DNA of 64,000 nt from Occultella glacieicola (GCF_004353825.1 NZ_SMNA01000005.1:248001-312000), one strand, 5' to 3'. Counted from the first letter of the stretch, positions 7,796-18,923 are shown. Notes: generated from the sequence alone by a model not told the origin. Made by a program: numbers and translations.

Positions 7796-9028
7796 GTGAA
7801 GGTGCTGGTGGTGGGTGCGGGGATCCTCGGGCTGGCGACGGCGGCGCGCCTGGCCCGTCGCGGCGACGAGGTGGTGGTCGTGGACAAGGAGCCCGGGGTG
7901 GCGCACCACCAGACCGGCCACAACTCCGGGGTGATCCATTCCGGTCTGTACTACGCGCCGGGCAGCCTGAAGGCGCGGCTGGGGACCGCGGGCGCGGCCA
8001 GCATGACGGCGTTCGCGCAGGACCACGGCGTGCCGGTGCGGACCTGCGGGAAGCTGGTGGTCGCCGTCGATGACGCCGAGCTGCCCGCCCTGGCCGAACT
8101 GGCCCGGCGGGCCGAGGCGAACGGGGTGCCGGCGCGGCTGATCGACGCCGCCGAGGCCCGTGAGTACGAGCCGAACGTCTCCTGCGTGCGGGCGCTGCGG
8201 GTGGAGAGCACCGGCATCGTGGACTACGTGGGCGTGTGCGAGGTGCTGGCCGGGCAGATCGCCGACGGCGGAGGGCAGGTCCGTTTCGGCCGCACTTTCC
8301 GCGGTGCCCGCACCGTGGGCGGGCGCGTGCGCGCCCGGGTGGACGTGCTGGGCGCCGACGGCGCCGCGACGGACACGGGCCGCGAGGACGTCGTCGCCGA
8401 TGCGCTGGTGGTCTGCGGCGGACTGCACGCCGACCGGCTCGCCGACGCCTGCGATGTGGTGCCGCAGGCCCGGATCGTGCCGTTCCGCGGTGAGTACTTC
8501 GAGCTGGCCCCGGCCAAGACGGACCTGGTCCGCACCCTGATCTATCCGGTGCCAGACCCCCGGTTCCCGTTCCTGGGCGTGCACCTGACCACGATGATCG
8601 GCGGCGGCGTGCACGCCGGCCCGAACGCGGTGCTGGCCCTGGCCCGGGAGGGTTACACCTGGCGGGACGTGAATCTGGCCGACCTGCGCGGCTCGCTGTC
8701 CTGGCCCGGCCTGTGGCACCTCGGGCGCCGCAACCTCGTGCCCGGGGCGAACGAGGTCATCCGGTCCCTGTCCCGGACCCGGTTCGCGGCCAGCCTGTCC
8801 CGGCTGGTCCCGGGCATCACGGCCGCGGACCTAGTGCCGGCTCCGGCCGGGGTGCGGGCCCAGGCGCTGCGCCGGGACGGGTCCCTCGTGGACGACTTCC
8901 TGATCCAGCGGTCCGACCGCCAGCTCCACGTGCTGAACGCTCCTTCGCCGGCGGCGACGGCGTCCCTGGAGATCGCGGCCCACCTCGAGTCGGAACTGGA
9001 CGCGATGCTCGCCGCCGAGGCACGCTGA
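7796..9028 (+). CDS. lhgO: L-2-hydroxyglutarate oxidase (FAD-dependent)
   Basis: About 410 residues from GTG 7796, normal for LhgO; the frame is open further upstream, but the FAD-binding strand begins right at this start. The Rossmann motif is [19 protein letters not shown], followed by the family hallmark [19 protein letters not shown] near residues 41-59. Further conserved stretches are PFRGEYFEL and a C-terminal [14 protein letters not shown]. Family members oxidise L-2-hydroxyglutarate to 2-oxoglutarate, passing electrons to O2 or the quinone pool; in bacteria the enzyme acts in metabolite repair and in lysine/glutarate catabolism. No other glutarate genes are nearby. A GGGAG lies about 10 bases before the start. 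Confidence 0.88.
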   Translation: MKVLVVGAGILGLATAARLARRGDEVVVVDKEPGVAHHQTGHNSGVIHSGLYYAPGSLKARLGTAGAASMTAFAQDHGVPVRTCGKLVVAVDDAELPALAELARRAEANGVPARLIDAAEAREYEPNVSCVRALRVESTGIVDYVGVCEVLAGQIADGGGQVRFGRTFRGARTVGGRVRARVDVLGADGAATDTGREDVVADALVVCGGLHADRLADACDVVPQARIVPFRGEYFELAPAKTDLVRTLIYPVPDPRFPFLGVHLTTMIGGGVHAGPNAVLALAREGYTWRDVNLADLRGSLSWPGLWHLGRRNLVPGANEVIRSLSRTRFAASLSRLVPGITAADLVPAPAGVRAQALRRDGSLVDDFLIQRSDRQLHVLNAPSPAATASLEIAAHLESELDAMLAAEAR

Positions 9029-9032
9029 CCGG

Positions 9033-9473
9033 ATGAGCCACATGGATCAGCAGGTGCATTTCGTCACCCTCGCCACCGCGGACCTGGACGGTGCCCGCCG
9101 GTTCTACGCCGACGGCCTCGGCTGGACGCCCGCCCTGGACGTCCCCGGCGAGATCCTGTTCTTCCAGGTCGCGCCCGGCCAGATGCTCGGGCTCTTCGAC
9201 GCGGTGAAGTTCAACGAGGACCTCGGCGCTCCGGCCGGGCCGGCCTCGGTCTCCGGGGTGACACTGGCCCACAACGTGGCCGGACCGGACGAGGTGCGCG
9301 CCGTGGTCGAGGCCATGACCGACGCCGGGGGCACCGTGCTCAAGGCCCCGCAGCCGGGCGCGTTCGGTGGGGTCTTCCACGCGCACGTGCAGGATCCCAA
9401 CGGGGTGATCTGGGAGATCGCGCACAACCCGGGCTGGACGGTCGACGCCGACGGCACGGTGCGGTTCGGGTAG
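9033..9473 (+). CDS. VOC (glyoxalase/bleomycin-resistance fold) protein
   Basis: 146 residues. Two beta-alpha-beta-beta-beta modules can be traced: the first begins [20 protein letters not shown], and the second ends [19 protein letters not shown], with the metal-ligand-like Glu in WEIA. This fold includes glyoxalases, extradiol dioxygenases and antibiotic-sequestering proteins, so the substrate is open. It starts 4 bp after the LhgO stop, and co-transcription is likely. Confidence 0.8.
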   Translation: MSHMDQQVHFVTLATADLDGARRFYADGLGWTPALDVPGEILFFQVAPGQMLGLFDAVKFNEDLGAPAGPASVSGVTLAHNVAGPDEVRAVVEAMTDAGGTVLKAPQPGAFGGVFHAHVQDPNGVIWEIAHNPGWTVDADGTVRFG

Positions 9474-9550
9474 GTCCCCGGCAGGCCGGGCCCGGGACCC
9501 GGTCCGCCGGCGCTCGTGGCCGTTGTCGGTGGCGCGTGCCATCGTGAGCC

Positions 9551-9928
9551 ATGACCACCCACACCCACACCATTCCGCTCTCGATCGACTACATCGAGAT
9601 CTCGGTCACCGACCTGCAGGCCGCCAAGGACTTCTACGGCGGGGCGTTCGGCTGGACCTTCACGTCCTACGGGGACGAGTACGCGGGCATCCGCACCCCT
9701 GCCGAGACCGACGGGGAGGAGGCCGGCGGCCTCGCCCTGGTCGCTGAGCCGAGACCGGCCGGCGGACCTCTCGTGCTGCTCTACAGCGGCGACCTCGACG
9801 CCACCGTGCGCGCGGTGACGGGCGCCGGCGGCCGGGTCGTGAACGGGCCCTACGAGTTTCCCGGCGGGCGACGATTCCATTTCACCGACCCGAGCGGTAA
9901 CGAGCTCGGAGTCTGGGGCCCACGGTAG
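9551..9928 (+). CDS. VOC family protein
   Basis: 125 residues, single VOC unit pair: N-terminal IDYIEISVTDLQAAKDFYGG and C-terminal GGRRFHFTDPSGNELGVWGP. It resembles the small glyoxalase-like proteins with one metal-ligand Glu near the end (NELGVW). Same strand as the preceding VOC gene after a 77-bp gap; the two proteins differ enough that a recent duplication is not evident. Substrate unknown. Confidence 0.8.
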   Translation: MTTHTHTIPLSIDYIEISVTDLQAAKDFYGGAFGWTFTSYGDEYAGIRTPAETDGEEAGGLALVAEPRPAGGPLVLLYSGDLDATVRAVTGAGGRVVNGPYEFPGGRRFHFTDPSGNELGVWGPR

Positions 9929-9938
9929 GGCTACAGCA

Positions 9939-10814
9939 GTGACCATAGGAGGCCCGGACCCCACGGTGGACCCGTCGGAGCACGCGATGCTGGCTGACCT
10001 CGGCAGCCGCTCCGGCCTGTGGACCGACCGTACCCAGCCCACGACCGTGGCTCGGGGCAGCGAGAACACCACGTTCGCCGTCGGCGGCTTCATCGTCCGG
10101 CGCACGGTCGACGTCGACGCCCTGACCCGGGAGGTGGCGCTGCTGGAGGCGCTCGCCGGCGAGACCTCGATCCCGGTGCCGGTCCCGCTGGTGCACCGGA
10201 GCGACCTCGGCGTCCTCGTGTACCGGGCCCTGGGCGGCGAGCCGTTGCTGGGTCGGCCGGACCTGATCGGCCCCGCTGTGGAAGGGCCCCTCGTCGACGT
10301 GCTCGGCGCGTTGCGGAGGATCCGCCCGGATCCGCCGTTGGTCGTGGACGACCACCCGAACGATGCGTGGCTCGCCGGGGCCCGCCAGGACTTCGAGACC
10401 GCGCGGTCCCACCTCGGTCCCGAACGGGCGGCGGCCGTGGCGCAGTTCCTGGACCAACCGCCGCCACCGGCCGGACCGGTGCTGGTCCCCCAGCACAACG
10501 ACCTCGGGGCCGAGCACATCCTGGTCGACGATCGCGGACGGGTCAGTGGCGTCATCGACTGGAGCGACGCCGCGCGCACCGAGCCGGCCCGTGACATCGG
10601 GCGGCTCCTGCGGGACCTCGGCCCCGCCATCGCCCTCGCGGTCGCGGCCGGGCTCGACGGCCAGTCGACCGCGGAGGAACGCCTGCGGATGACCTTCCAC
10701 GCGCGGTGCACCTGGCTCGAGGACCTCGCCTACGGCCTCGCGGATCCGGCCGGGCGGTCGGCGTACCTGGCGAACGCCGAGCGCGTGTTCGGGCACGTCT
10801 TCGGCCACGCCTGA
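9939..10814 (+). CDS. Aminoglycoside phosphotransferase (APH)-family kinase-like protein
   Basis: Up to 291 residues. The APH fold is shown by the nucleotide-loop region GSENTTFAVGGFIVRR, the catalytic-loop motif QHNDLGAEHILVDD (Brenner-type HxDxxxxN with an altered second half) and GVIDWSDA, the metal-binding Asp. The family includes antibiotic kinases, homoserine/choline kinases and many uncharacterised small-molecule kinases; resistance should not be assumed. Three in-frame starts are possible: GTG 9939, GTG 9966 (AGGAGG 13 bases upstream) and ATG 9987 (GGAG 6 bases upstream), the last two having better ribosome-binding sites. The stop overlaps a hairpin shared with the convergent ribH. 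Confidence 0.78.
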   Translation: MTIGGPDPTVDPSEHAMLADLGSRSGLWTDRTQPTTVARGSENTTFAVGGFIVRRTVDVDALTREVALLEALAGETSIPVPVPLVHRSDLGVLVYRALGGEPLLGRPDLIGPAVEGPLVDVLGALRRIRPDPPLVVDDHPNDAWLAGARQDFETARSHLGPERAAAVAQFLDQPPPPAGPVLVPQHNDLGAEHILVDDRGRVSGVIDWSDAARTEPARDIGRLLRDLGPAIALAVAAGLDGQSTAEERLRMTFHARCTWLEDLAYGLADPAGRSAYLANAERVFGHVFGHA

Positions 10815-10827
10815 GGACGACCTCAGG
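10810..10827. terminator. Hairpin spanning the ends of two convergent genes
   Basis: CCTGAGG and CCTCAGG form a 7-bp stem with a 4-base loop. The left arm contains the kinase-like gene's TGA and the hairpin abuts the ribH stop on the other strand. It is short and lacks a T-run, so it is a possible compact bidirectional terminator rather than a strong one. Confidence 0.4.
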
Positions 10828-12598
<1,771 letters not shown>

Positions 12599-12602
<4 letters not shown>

Positions 12603-13216
12603 CGTGGCACCAGGGCTTCGAGCCCGGGGAGGAGGTTCTCGACGTACTTGGCCAGGACGTCCACCTCGATGTTCACGCGGGATCCGGCGCCGCGCCGACC
12701 GAGGGTGGTGCGCGTCAGCGTCTCGGGGATCAGGCCGATGGTCACCACGGCGTCCGTCACCGACACGACGGTCAGGCTCACGCCGTCGACGGCGATCGAC
12801 CCACGGTCGACCACGTAGCGAGTGACGCCGTCGGGCAGTGCGATTCGGACCAGGTGCCCACCTCCGCCGCCGGTGTCGGCCTCGACGGCGAGAACCTCGC
12901 CGACACCGTCGACGTGGCCCTGCACGATGTGTCCGCCGAGGCGGGCGTCCGCGCGCAGGGACCGCTCGAGGTTCACCCGGTCGCCTGCCGCGAGGCCGCC
13001 GAGCGAGGTGGCCGCGAGGGTGGTGCCGATGACGTCGGCGCTCCACATCTGGCCGTCGTGCTCGGTGACGGTCAGACAGCAGCCGTTGACGGTGATCGAG
13101 TCGCCGGGTGCGGCGTCGGAGAGGACGAGCGGCGAGCGGATGTGCAGGCGGACGGCCTCGGCCGAGGAGTCGATGCCCTCGACGGTGCCGAGTTCCTCGA
13201 TGATTCCGGTGAACAT
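12599..13216 (-). CDS. ribE: Riboflavin synthase, alpha subunit
   Basis: 205 residues, beginning with the diagnostic MFTGIIEELGTVEG. The two homologous lumazine-binding barrels are visible: GDSITVNGCCLTV in the first and GSIAVDGVSLTV in the second. The enzyme dismutates two 6,7-dimethyl-8-ribityllumazine molecules to riboflavin and the pyrimidine precursor. It lies 19 bp after ribD and overlaps ribBA. RibE/RibC naming differs between species. Confidence 0.95.
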
Positions 13217-13235
13217 GGTGGTCCTTTCGGTTGGG

Positions 13236-14306
13236 TCAGGCGTGAGGTGGCCGCAGGGTCAGTTGGACGTCGGTGCGCCCATCCGGTGAGGTGAGCAGGG
13301 TGGTCTCGACCAGGTCGAAGGCGAGGGCGTCGGCGATGGTGCCGATGCCGAGCGACCCGACCGCCGACGGTCCGGCGCCGAGGAGTTTCGGAGCGAGGTG
13401 GACGATCAGCTCGTCGACTCCTCCCGCGGCGAGGAACGCCGCGATCAGGGTCGGGCCGCCCTCGAGCAGCACGTGGCGCCGGCCGCGAGCATGCAGGTCC
13501 GCCAGGGCCTCGGCCGGGTCGTGGGTGCGCAGGTGCACGGCGGGCACCGCAGGCGCCTGGGTGGGCAGATCCGGGATCCGGCGCAGACCCATCACGGCCC
13601 GGAGCGGTTGCCTCGGGTGCAGCGTGCCATCGGTGCGGCGCGCGGTGAGCGCGGGCCGGTCCGCCCGGGCGGTCCCGGCGCCGACCAGGACCACGTCGCA
13701 GCGGGCCCGAAGGCAGTGCACCTGCTCGCGGGCGGCGCTCCCGGTGATCCACCGGCTCGAGCCATCGGTCGCCGCCACCCGCCCGTCCAGGGTGAGCGCC
13801 AGCTTCGCGGTGACCAGGGGCCGCGCGTGCCGCAGGCCGTGCTCCCAGCCGCGGTTCAGCGCCGCGGCCTCGACTGCGAGTTCGGCGGGCACGTCGGTCT
13901 CCACCTCGACGCCGGCCGCGCGCAGGACCTCGACCCCGCCGGCGGCGACGGCGTTCGGGTCGCGGCGGCCGATCACCACCCGGCGGACCCCGGCGTCGAT
14001 CAGGGCCTGGGTGCAGGGGCCGGTGCGGCCGGTGTGGGCGCACGGTTCGAGGGTGACGACCGCCGTGGCGCCGACTGTGCTCGCCGTGCTCGTCGGGCCC
14101 GCCGCGCCCGCAGCGCCCGCCCGGGCCAGCGCGTCGACCTCGGCGTGGGCCGTTCCGGCGCCGCGGTGGTAGCCCTCGGCGATGACCCGGCCGTCCGTGC
14201 CGAGCAGGACGCAGCCGACGCGCGGGTTCGGTCCGAGGGCAACGGCAGGGTGCGCCGCGATCTCGAGGGCACGGCGCAGTGCGTCGTGTTCCGCCTGGTG
14301 GATCAT
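13236..14306 (-). CDS. ribD: Bifunctional diaminohydroxyphosphoribosylaminopyrimidine deaminase / 5-amino-6-(5-phosphoribosylamino)uracil reductase
   Basis: 356 residues. The N-terminal cytidine-deaminase-like domain shows AHAEVDAL (zinc-ligand His and catalytic Glu) and LEPCAHTGRTGPC (zinc cysteines). The C-terminal reductase domain shows KLALTLDGRVA, SRWITGSAAR and the NADPH-binding LLEGGPTL. It performs the second and third steps of riboflavin formation from GTP. A low-complexity Ala/Gly stretch, AGAAGAAGPTSTASTVGAT, is inserted between the two zinc motifs. First gene after the FMN riboswitch. Confidence 0.95.
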   Translation of the reverse strand: MIHQAEHDALRRALEIAAHPAVALGPNPRVGCVLLGTDGRVIAEGYHRGAGTAHAEVDALARAGAAGAAGPTSTASTVGATAVVTLEPCAHTGRTGPCTQALIDAGVRRVVIGRRDPNAVAAGGVEVLRAAGVEVETDVPAELAVEAAALNRGWEHGLRHARPLVTAKLALTLDGRVAATDGSSRWITGSAAREQVHCLRARCDVVLVGAGTARADRPALTARRTDGTLHPRQPLRAVMGLRRIPDLPTQAPAVPAVHLRTHDPAEALADLHARGRRHVLLEGGPTLIAAFLAAGGVDELIVHLAPKLLGAGPSAVGSLGIGTIADALAFDLVETTLLTSPDGRTDVQLTLRPPHA

Positions 14307-14432
14307 GCCCGCTCCTGAGGTCCGCGATGCTCGCGGTCCGGAGTGAGGGAGGGGTCACGGAGGCGTCGTCCACCAGGGGAATCCACGGTGCACGGGTGCG
14401 CCCTGGGGTCCGTCCGGAGACTCCTCGCGTGC

Positions 14433-14552
14433 GCTTCCCATCCGGACTCTGACCGTCGGTCCAGGAGTTCCACCTGGTCAACCGGTGACCTTGCGGTCAT
14501 CGGGTCGCGGACTATGACCGCCGGCTCGGAATTTCACCGACCCCAGTGCACG
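14433..14552 (-). promoter_or_regulatory. FMN riboswitch (RFN element)
   Basis: Read on the minus strand, the region runs from GGGGTCGGTGAAATTCCG, through CCGGCGGTCATAGTCCGCGA and GGTGGAACTCCTGGACCGAC, to GGTCAGAGTCCGGATGGGAA. These are the conserved blocks of the RFN element in the right order and spacing. It lies about 125 bases before ribD, so FMN should reduce expression of the whole rib operon. Boundaries are approximate. Confidence 0.95.
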
Positions 14553-14715
14553 CGAACTTGTCAGCTCGTCAGTCGCCAGGCTAACAGCGTCCTCCGCAAC
14601 GCTGGACGCGGCGCTGTCCGACGACCGATCCGTGAGACGGACCGCACTCCGAACGCCGCCGCGCCCACCGGGATCGGCGGGGGCGGCGGCCTCCTGGAGA
14701 CGATCGGGATCGGCG

Positions 14716-15207
14716 TCAACGAGCCAGCGACGCGACCCGGCCCCGCAACGCCCGGGCCGCGATCACCACGGCCGCCGCGACCAGGACGATGTCCTTGATG
14801 ATGTACTGCGCCTCCAGGGTGAGCCCCCCGCCGAACAGGTCGCCGGCGAAGAGCACGACCGGGGCGAAGAAGCCGACCGTGGCGCCGCCCATGGCGAGCA
14901 GCCCGAGGCGCAGGAACGTGCCGGTGACGAGGGTGAGCCCGATGAACGTCTCGAGCAGCGCGACGGCCACCATGGCGCCCTGGCCGGAGACGAGCCCGAG
15001 GGACAGGGCTTCGACGGTGTCCATCACCAGGGTCTCGACCGGGCTCGCGCCCGGGAAGAACTTCGGGATGCCGAACACGAGGAAGATCAGGCCGACGGCC
15101 ACGCGCAGCAGCGTGACGCCGTGACGGTCGGCCCAGTCGGCGAACCGGGTCGAGAAGGTGGCCGGCGGCGCAACCGGCGGCGGGCGAAGAGCGGTCTGGG
15201 TGGACAT
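14716..15207 (-). CDS. DoxX family integral membrane protein
   Basis: 163 residues from ATG 15207, which has GGAGG six bases upstream; the open frame extends further but without support. Four hydrophobic helices can be seen (about residues 33-50, 73-92, 95-115 and 130-152), and the FGIPKFFPG loop after the first helix is typical of DoxX/YphA proteins. DoxX proteins have been linked to thiol redox and oxidative stress responses, but the biochemical role here is unknown. It stands alone between the rib riboswitch and the arsenic-related flavoprotein; a second DoxX-like gene lies at the far side of the arsenic region. Confidence 0.8.
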   Translation of the reverse strand: MSTQTALRPPPVAPPATFSTRFADWADRHGVTLLRVAVGLIFLVFGIPKFFPGASPVETLVMDTVEALSLGLVSGQGAMVAVALLETFIGLTLVTGTFLRLGLLAMGGATVGFFAPVVLFAGDLFGGGLTLEAQYIIKDIVLVAAAVVIAARALRGRVASLAR

Positions 15208-15478
15208 GGGAACCTCCGGGATGCGTGCGTTTTCGGACGTTCTCAGCGTCGCCGCGGCGGGCTCCCGGGACATCCGCCGACGAGCGGGTTCGGCACTGCG
15301 TCATCGGTCGAACCGAGGATCGCACCCGGTCGACGCGGAGGCCGCCCCGGGTACGTCAGCAGGCGCAGCCGACCCTGACGCGTGCGTGGGTGATGACCCC
15401 GATCAACGGCATCTCAGACGGCCCGCCGACAGCCGTACCACACTCGGGTGTCCGCGGCGCTGTGCGGCCGACTTCCGC
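15208..15478. other. Intergenic region without recognisable gene
   Basis: 271 bp separating the DoxX gene start from the flavoprotein stop (both minus strand). Short frames read through it, but none has a ribosome-binding site or recognisable product. It should contain the DoxX promoter. Confidence 0.5.
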
Positions 15479-16885
15479 TCAGAGGTCCCCGGACCGGCCG
15501 TGCGCCATCCCGGTCGCGAAGCCCACGCCGACGCCCGCCCCGAGAGTGACGGGTTGGGGTCCGGTGGGTGCACTGCCGCAGCACGAGCCCGCCACGCCGG
15601 AGTCGTCGGCCTCGAGGGCGAGGTCGCTCGAACAGACACCCGTCGCGGGAAGGGCCAGTTCGACGGCGTCGGCGCCGGCCCGGTCTCCGGCGAGGGCTGC
15701 GGCAATGGACCGGACCTGTTCGTAGCCCGTCGCCAGGAGGAACGTGGGGGCTCGCCCGTAGGACTTCATGCCGGCCAGGTAGAAGCCCTCGTCGGGGTGA
15801 GCCAGGACGCGCTCCCCGTGCGGGGGGACGGTGCCGCAGGAGTGCTGGTTCGGGTCGATCAGCGGGGCCAGAGCGGTCGGCGCCTCCACGACCGGGTCGA
15901 GGTCCAGCCGCACCTCGCGCAGCATGTCCAGGTCGGGCCGGAAGCCGGTCGCGTTGACGATGGAATGCACGTCCAACTCGAGGGTGTCCTCACGGGCCGC
16001 GCCGAGCACGCGGACGGACTCGGGACCCGGCACGACCTTCTCGATCGACACCCGGGTGAGCAGTCGCAGCTGCCCTGCCTCGACGGCGCCCTTGAGCCGG
16101 GTACCGAGCAGTCCACGCGCGGGCAGTTCGTCGTCGGTCCCACCTCCGAACAGGCGACGAGCCGATCCGCCGCGGATCGCCCAGGTGATCGTCGTGGCCG
16201 GTTCGGATGCCGCCAGTTCGACCAGGCTCAGCAGAGTGTTCGCGGCCGAGTGGCCCATGCCCACGACCAACGTGTGCCGACCCGCGAACCGGGCCCGGTC
16301 CGTGCCGAGCACCTCCGGAAGTGGCCCGGTGAGGAACTGTGCCGCGTCGTCCTCCCCGGCTGCGGGAAGGCCGCTCACACCCAAGGGGTTCGACTGTCCG
16401 TACGTGCCCGAGGCGTCGATCACGGCCCGGGCCAGCAGGTCCGCCACGGCGCCGCCGGCGTCCACGGTGCGCACGCGGTAGGCCCGCCGCTCCCGGCCAA
16501 GGCTGTGCGTCTTGTCGGCGCCATCGCGAGCCACGGCCACCACCCGGGTCCCGGTCCGCAGCCGGGTAGCGATCGCCTCGGTCTGCGCCAGCGGCACCAG
16601 GTAGTGCGTCACGAGCTCGGTGCCGGTCGGCAGCGCATCCAGATCTGGGCGGATCCATCCGGTCGGCTCCAGGAGTCGCGCCGCCGCGTCGTCGATGTCG
16701 TAGCGCCACGGCGAGAACAGCCGAACCTGCCCCCACGACGAGATCGCGGCACCGGGCCCGGCCCCCGCCTCGAGCACGAGCGGCTCGAGCCCGCGTTCGA
16801 GCAGGTGGGCCGCGGCCGCCAGACCTACCGGCCCTGCCCCGATCACCACGACCGGCAGGTCCTCGCGCGCAACGTGCCTCATCAC
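15479..16885 (-). CDS. ArsO-like FAD/NAD(P)-dependent flavoprotein
   Basis: 468 residues. The N-terminal FAD Rossmann motif is VVVIGAGPVGLAAAAHLLERG (read as VIGAGPVGLAAAAHLLERG, residues 13-31). A second nucleotide-binding motif is VVGMGHSAANTLL near 205-217, and NATGFRPD near 310 is typical of flavin monooxygenase-like enzymes. Residues after about 440 add a tail with SCCGSAP, a vicinal cysteine pair. Such flavoproteins are commonly linked to arsR genes, which is the case here: it diverges from an ArsR regulator across 81 bp holding paired operator-like repeats. A role in arsenic redox or organoarsenical modification is plausible but unproven. Start GTG 16885 or ATG 16882. Confidence 0.78.
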   Translation of the reverse strand: MMRHVAREDLPVVVIGAGPVGLAAAAHLLERGLEPLVLEAGAGPGAAISSWGQVRLFSPWRYDIDDAAARLLEPTGWIRPDLDALPTGTELVTHYLVPLAQTEAIATRLRTGTRVVAVARDGADKTHSLGRERRAYRVRTVDAGGAVADLLARAVIDASGTYGQSNPLGVSGLPAAGEDDAAQFLTGPLPEVLGTDRARFAGRHTLVVGMGHSAANTLLSLVELAASEPATTITWAIRGGSARRLFGGGTDDELPARGLLGTRLKGAVEAGQLRLLTRVSIEKVVPGPESVRVLGAAREDTLELDVHSIVNATGFRPDLDMLREVRLDLDPVVEAPTALAPLIDPNQHSCGTVPPHGERVLAHPDEGFYLAGMKSYGRAPTFLLATGYEQVRSIAAALAGDRAGADAVELALPATGVCSSDLALEADDSGVAGSCCGSAPTGPQPVTLGAGVGVGFATGMAHGRSGDL

Positions 16886-16895
16886 TACTCCTCAT

Positions 16896-16948
16896 ATCGA
16901 GAAACATCAATGAGTCGAGCCTGCACCCATACATCGAAGAATGTCAAT
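16896..16948. promoter_or_regulatory. Paired ArsR-type operator repeats between divergent genes
   Basis: ATCGAGAAACATCAAT (16896-16911) and ATCGAAGAATGTCAAT (16933-16948) are imperfect direct repeats (12 of 16 identical) spaced 37 bp apart start to start, between the flavoprotein and arsR starts. AT-rich against a GC-rich background, with the ATCGA...TCAAT form of ArsR-family sites. Likely bound by the adjacent ArsR. Confidence 0.6.
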
Positions 16949-16966
16949 CTGTGGGACGATGATGCC

Positions 16967-17335
16967 GTGACGACGACCGACACCACACCGGCAACGACCG
17001 GCGCCGACTGCTGCACGCCTGCGGTCGCACAGGCCCTCGCCCCTGAGGTCGCCCGTGGCGTTGCGCGGGCGTTCAAGGCCCTGTCCGATCCGGCTCGCGT
17101 GCAACTCCTGGCGATCATCGCCGCACAGCCCGACGGCGAGGCTTGCGTGTGCGACCTCACCGAACCGGTGGCACTCACCCAGCCGACCGTCAGTCATCAC
17201 CTCAAGATCCTCGTCGAGGCGGGACTTCTGGCCCGGGAACAGCGGGGCCGCTGGGCCTACTACACGATCCAGCCCACCGCCCTGACCCGGTTGGCCGCCG
17301 GCCTCGCGGGCACCGGGAGCACCGCGGCGCCATAG
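16967..17335 (+). CDS. arsR: ArsR-family metalloregulator
   Basis: 122 residues from GTG 16967. Winged-helix core: VARAFKALSDPARVQLLAII, then EACVCDLTEP with the Cys-X-Cys pair of As(III)/Sb(III) sensors, and the recognition helix TQPTVSHHLKILVEAGLL. A further vicinal pair, DCC, lies at residues 14-16 of the N-terminal arm and could give the third thiolate. Such repressors leave DNA when arsenite binds. Divergent from the flavoprotein it probably regulates; its own stop is 31 bp from the convergent SulP gene. Confidence 0.9.
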   Translation: MTTTDTTPATTGADCCTPAVAQALAPEVARGVARAFKALSDPARVQLLAIIAAQPDGEACVCDLTEPVALTQPTVSHHLKILVEAGLLAREQRGRWAYYTIQPTALTRLAAGLAGTGSTAAP

Positions 17336-17366
17336 CCGTGGCGACCGTGACGGCGAGCGGGGCGGG

Positions 17367-18923
17367 TCAGTGTCCCGCGCCGAGGTTGCCGGAGAGCCTG
17401 GTGTGGCGGCTGGCACTGTCGGGATTCATGCCCACGATGGTGACGCTCTTGCCCTTGGTCTCGTACTTGTGGGTGATGGCGTCGAGGGACGCTACGGTCG
17501 AGGCGTCCCAGATGTGCGCGCGGGTCATGTCGATGACGATGTTCTGCGGGTCCCCGGTGTAGTCGAACTGGTAGACGAGGTCGTTGGACGAGGCGAAGAA
17601 CAACTCGCCCTCGACGGCGTAGACCCGTTCATTGTCCTGGTCGCTGGCGTCCAGGCGGGTGACCGAGGTGACGTGCGCGACGCGCCTGGCGAAGAGCACC
17701 ATGGCGACGAGAACCCCGGCAAGCACGCCGTAGGCGAGGTTATGGGTCGCGACGGTGATGACGACGGTCGCGAGCATCACGGCCAGTTCGGACTTGGGCA
17801 TCCGGCGAAGGGTCGCAGGGTGGATCGAGTGCCAGTCGAAGGTGCCGACCGAGACCATGATCATCACCGCGACGAGCGCGGCCATGGGAATGGTCGCGAC
17901 GACGTCGCCCAAACCCACCACAAGGACCAGCAGGAACGCTCCGGCCAGGAAGGTGGAGATCCGGGTGCGCGCGCCGGAGGCCTTCACATTGATCATCGTC
18001 TGGCCGATCATCGCGCAACCGCCCATGCCGCCGAGGAAGCCGGTGATGATGTTGGCTGCCCCTTGGCCCCACGCTTCCCGCGTCTTGTTCGAGTGGGTGT
18101 CCGTGATGTCGTCCACCAGTTTGGCGGTGAGCAGCGACTCGAGGATCCCGACCAGTGCCATCGCCAGCGCGAACGGGGCGATGATCTGCAGGGTCTCCAG
18201 CGTCAGCGGCACGTTCGGGAACAACAGTGACGGGAGAGAGTCGGGCAACGCGCCCTCGTCGCCGACGGTCGGGATGTCGTTCAAGCCGGCCAGCACGACG
18301 GCCGCCGTCAGCAGCACGATCGCCACCAGCGGGGCCGGGACCACCTTGGTCCAACGGGGCAGCAGCACCATGATCACGATGCCGACGGCCACCAGTGGAT
18401 ACACGAGCCACGGCACGCCGGTCAGGTGCGGAATCTGTGACAAGAAGATCAGAATGGCGAGGGCGTTGACGAAGCCGACCATCACCATGCGCGGGATGAA
18501 CCGCATGAGTTTGGCGACACCGAGCACGCCCAAGGCCACCTGGAACACTCCGCCCAGGATCACGGTGGCGATGAGGTAGTCGAGGCCGTACCGCTGCATC
18601 ACGGGCGCGATGACCAGAGCGATGGCACCGGTGGCCGCGGAGATCATCGCCGGGCGACCGCCCAGGAACGAGATCGAGACGGCCATGGTGAACGCGGCGA
18701 ACAGTCCCACCCGAGGGTCCACACCGGCGATGATCGAGAACGCGATGGCCTCCGGGATCAGCGCCAGGGCGACCACGAGGCCGGCCAACACCTCGGTCCT
18801 GAGGCGCCGTGGCGAGCGCAGCGCAGCGCGGACGGAGAACGTCTCGCCCGCTTCCGGTGTCATGACGGCGGCGCGACTCAAGCGACGTGGCCCAGATCCA
18901 GCGGGTCGCGACTCGTTCGACAT
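17367..18923 (-). CDS. SulP-family anion transporter with STAS domain
   Basis: About 518 residues from ATG 18923 (alternatives TTG 19043 and ATG 18863; none has a clear ribosome-binding site). Ten or more membrane helices start with EVLAGLVVALALIPEAIAFS, and FLGGMGGCAMIGQTMINVKA is the conserved SulP segment. The C-terminal 110 residues form a STAS domain (IVIDMTRAHIWDASTVASLD) with the usual loop, here ending DAS. The family carries sulfate, bicarbonate or other anions. It diverges from a MerR regulator and their shared region holds a MerR-type dyad, a pairing recurrent in actinobacteria. Sitting among arsenic genes hints at oxyanion exchange, but the substrate is not identified. Confidence 0.88.
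   Translation of the reverse strand: MSNESRPAGSGPRRLSRAAVMTPEAGETFSVRAALRSPRRLRTEVLAGLVVALALIPEAIAFSIIAGVDPRVGLFAAFTMAVSISFLGGRPAMISAATGAIALVIAPVMQRYGLDYLIATVILGGVFQVALGVLGVAKLMRFIPRMVMVGFVNALAILIFLSQIPHLTGVPWLVYPLVAVGIVIMVLLPRWTKVVPAPLVAIVLLTAAVVLAGLNDIPTVGDEGALPDSLPSLLFPNVPLTLETLQIIAPFALAMALVGILESLLTAKLVDDITDTHSNKTREAWGQGAANIITGFLGGMGGCAMIGQTMINVKASGARTRISTFLAGAFLLVLVVGLGDVVATIPMAALVAVMIMVSVGTFDWHSIHPATLRRMPKSELAVMLATVVITVATHNLAYGVLAGVLVAMVLFARRVAHVTSVTRLDASDQDNERVYAVEGELFFASSNDLVYQFDYTGDPQNIVIDMTRAHIWDASTVASLDAITHKYETKGKSVTIVGMNPDSASRHTRLSGNLGAGH

Noticed and set aside
9939-10814. Aminoglycoside-resistance gene
   Set aside because: The APH fold is used by many non-resistance kinases and the catalytic loop is not that of known resistance enzymes.
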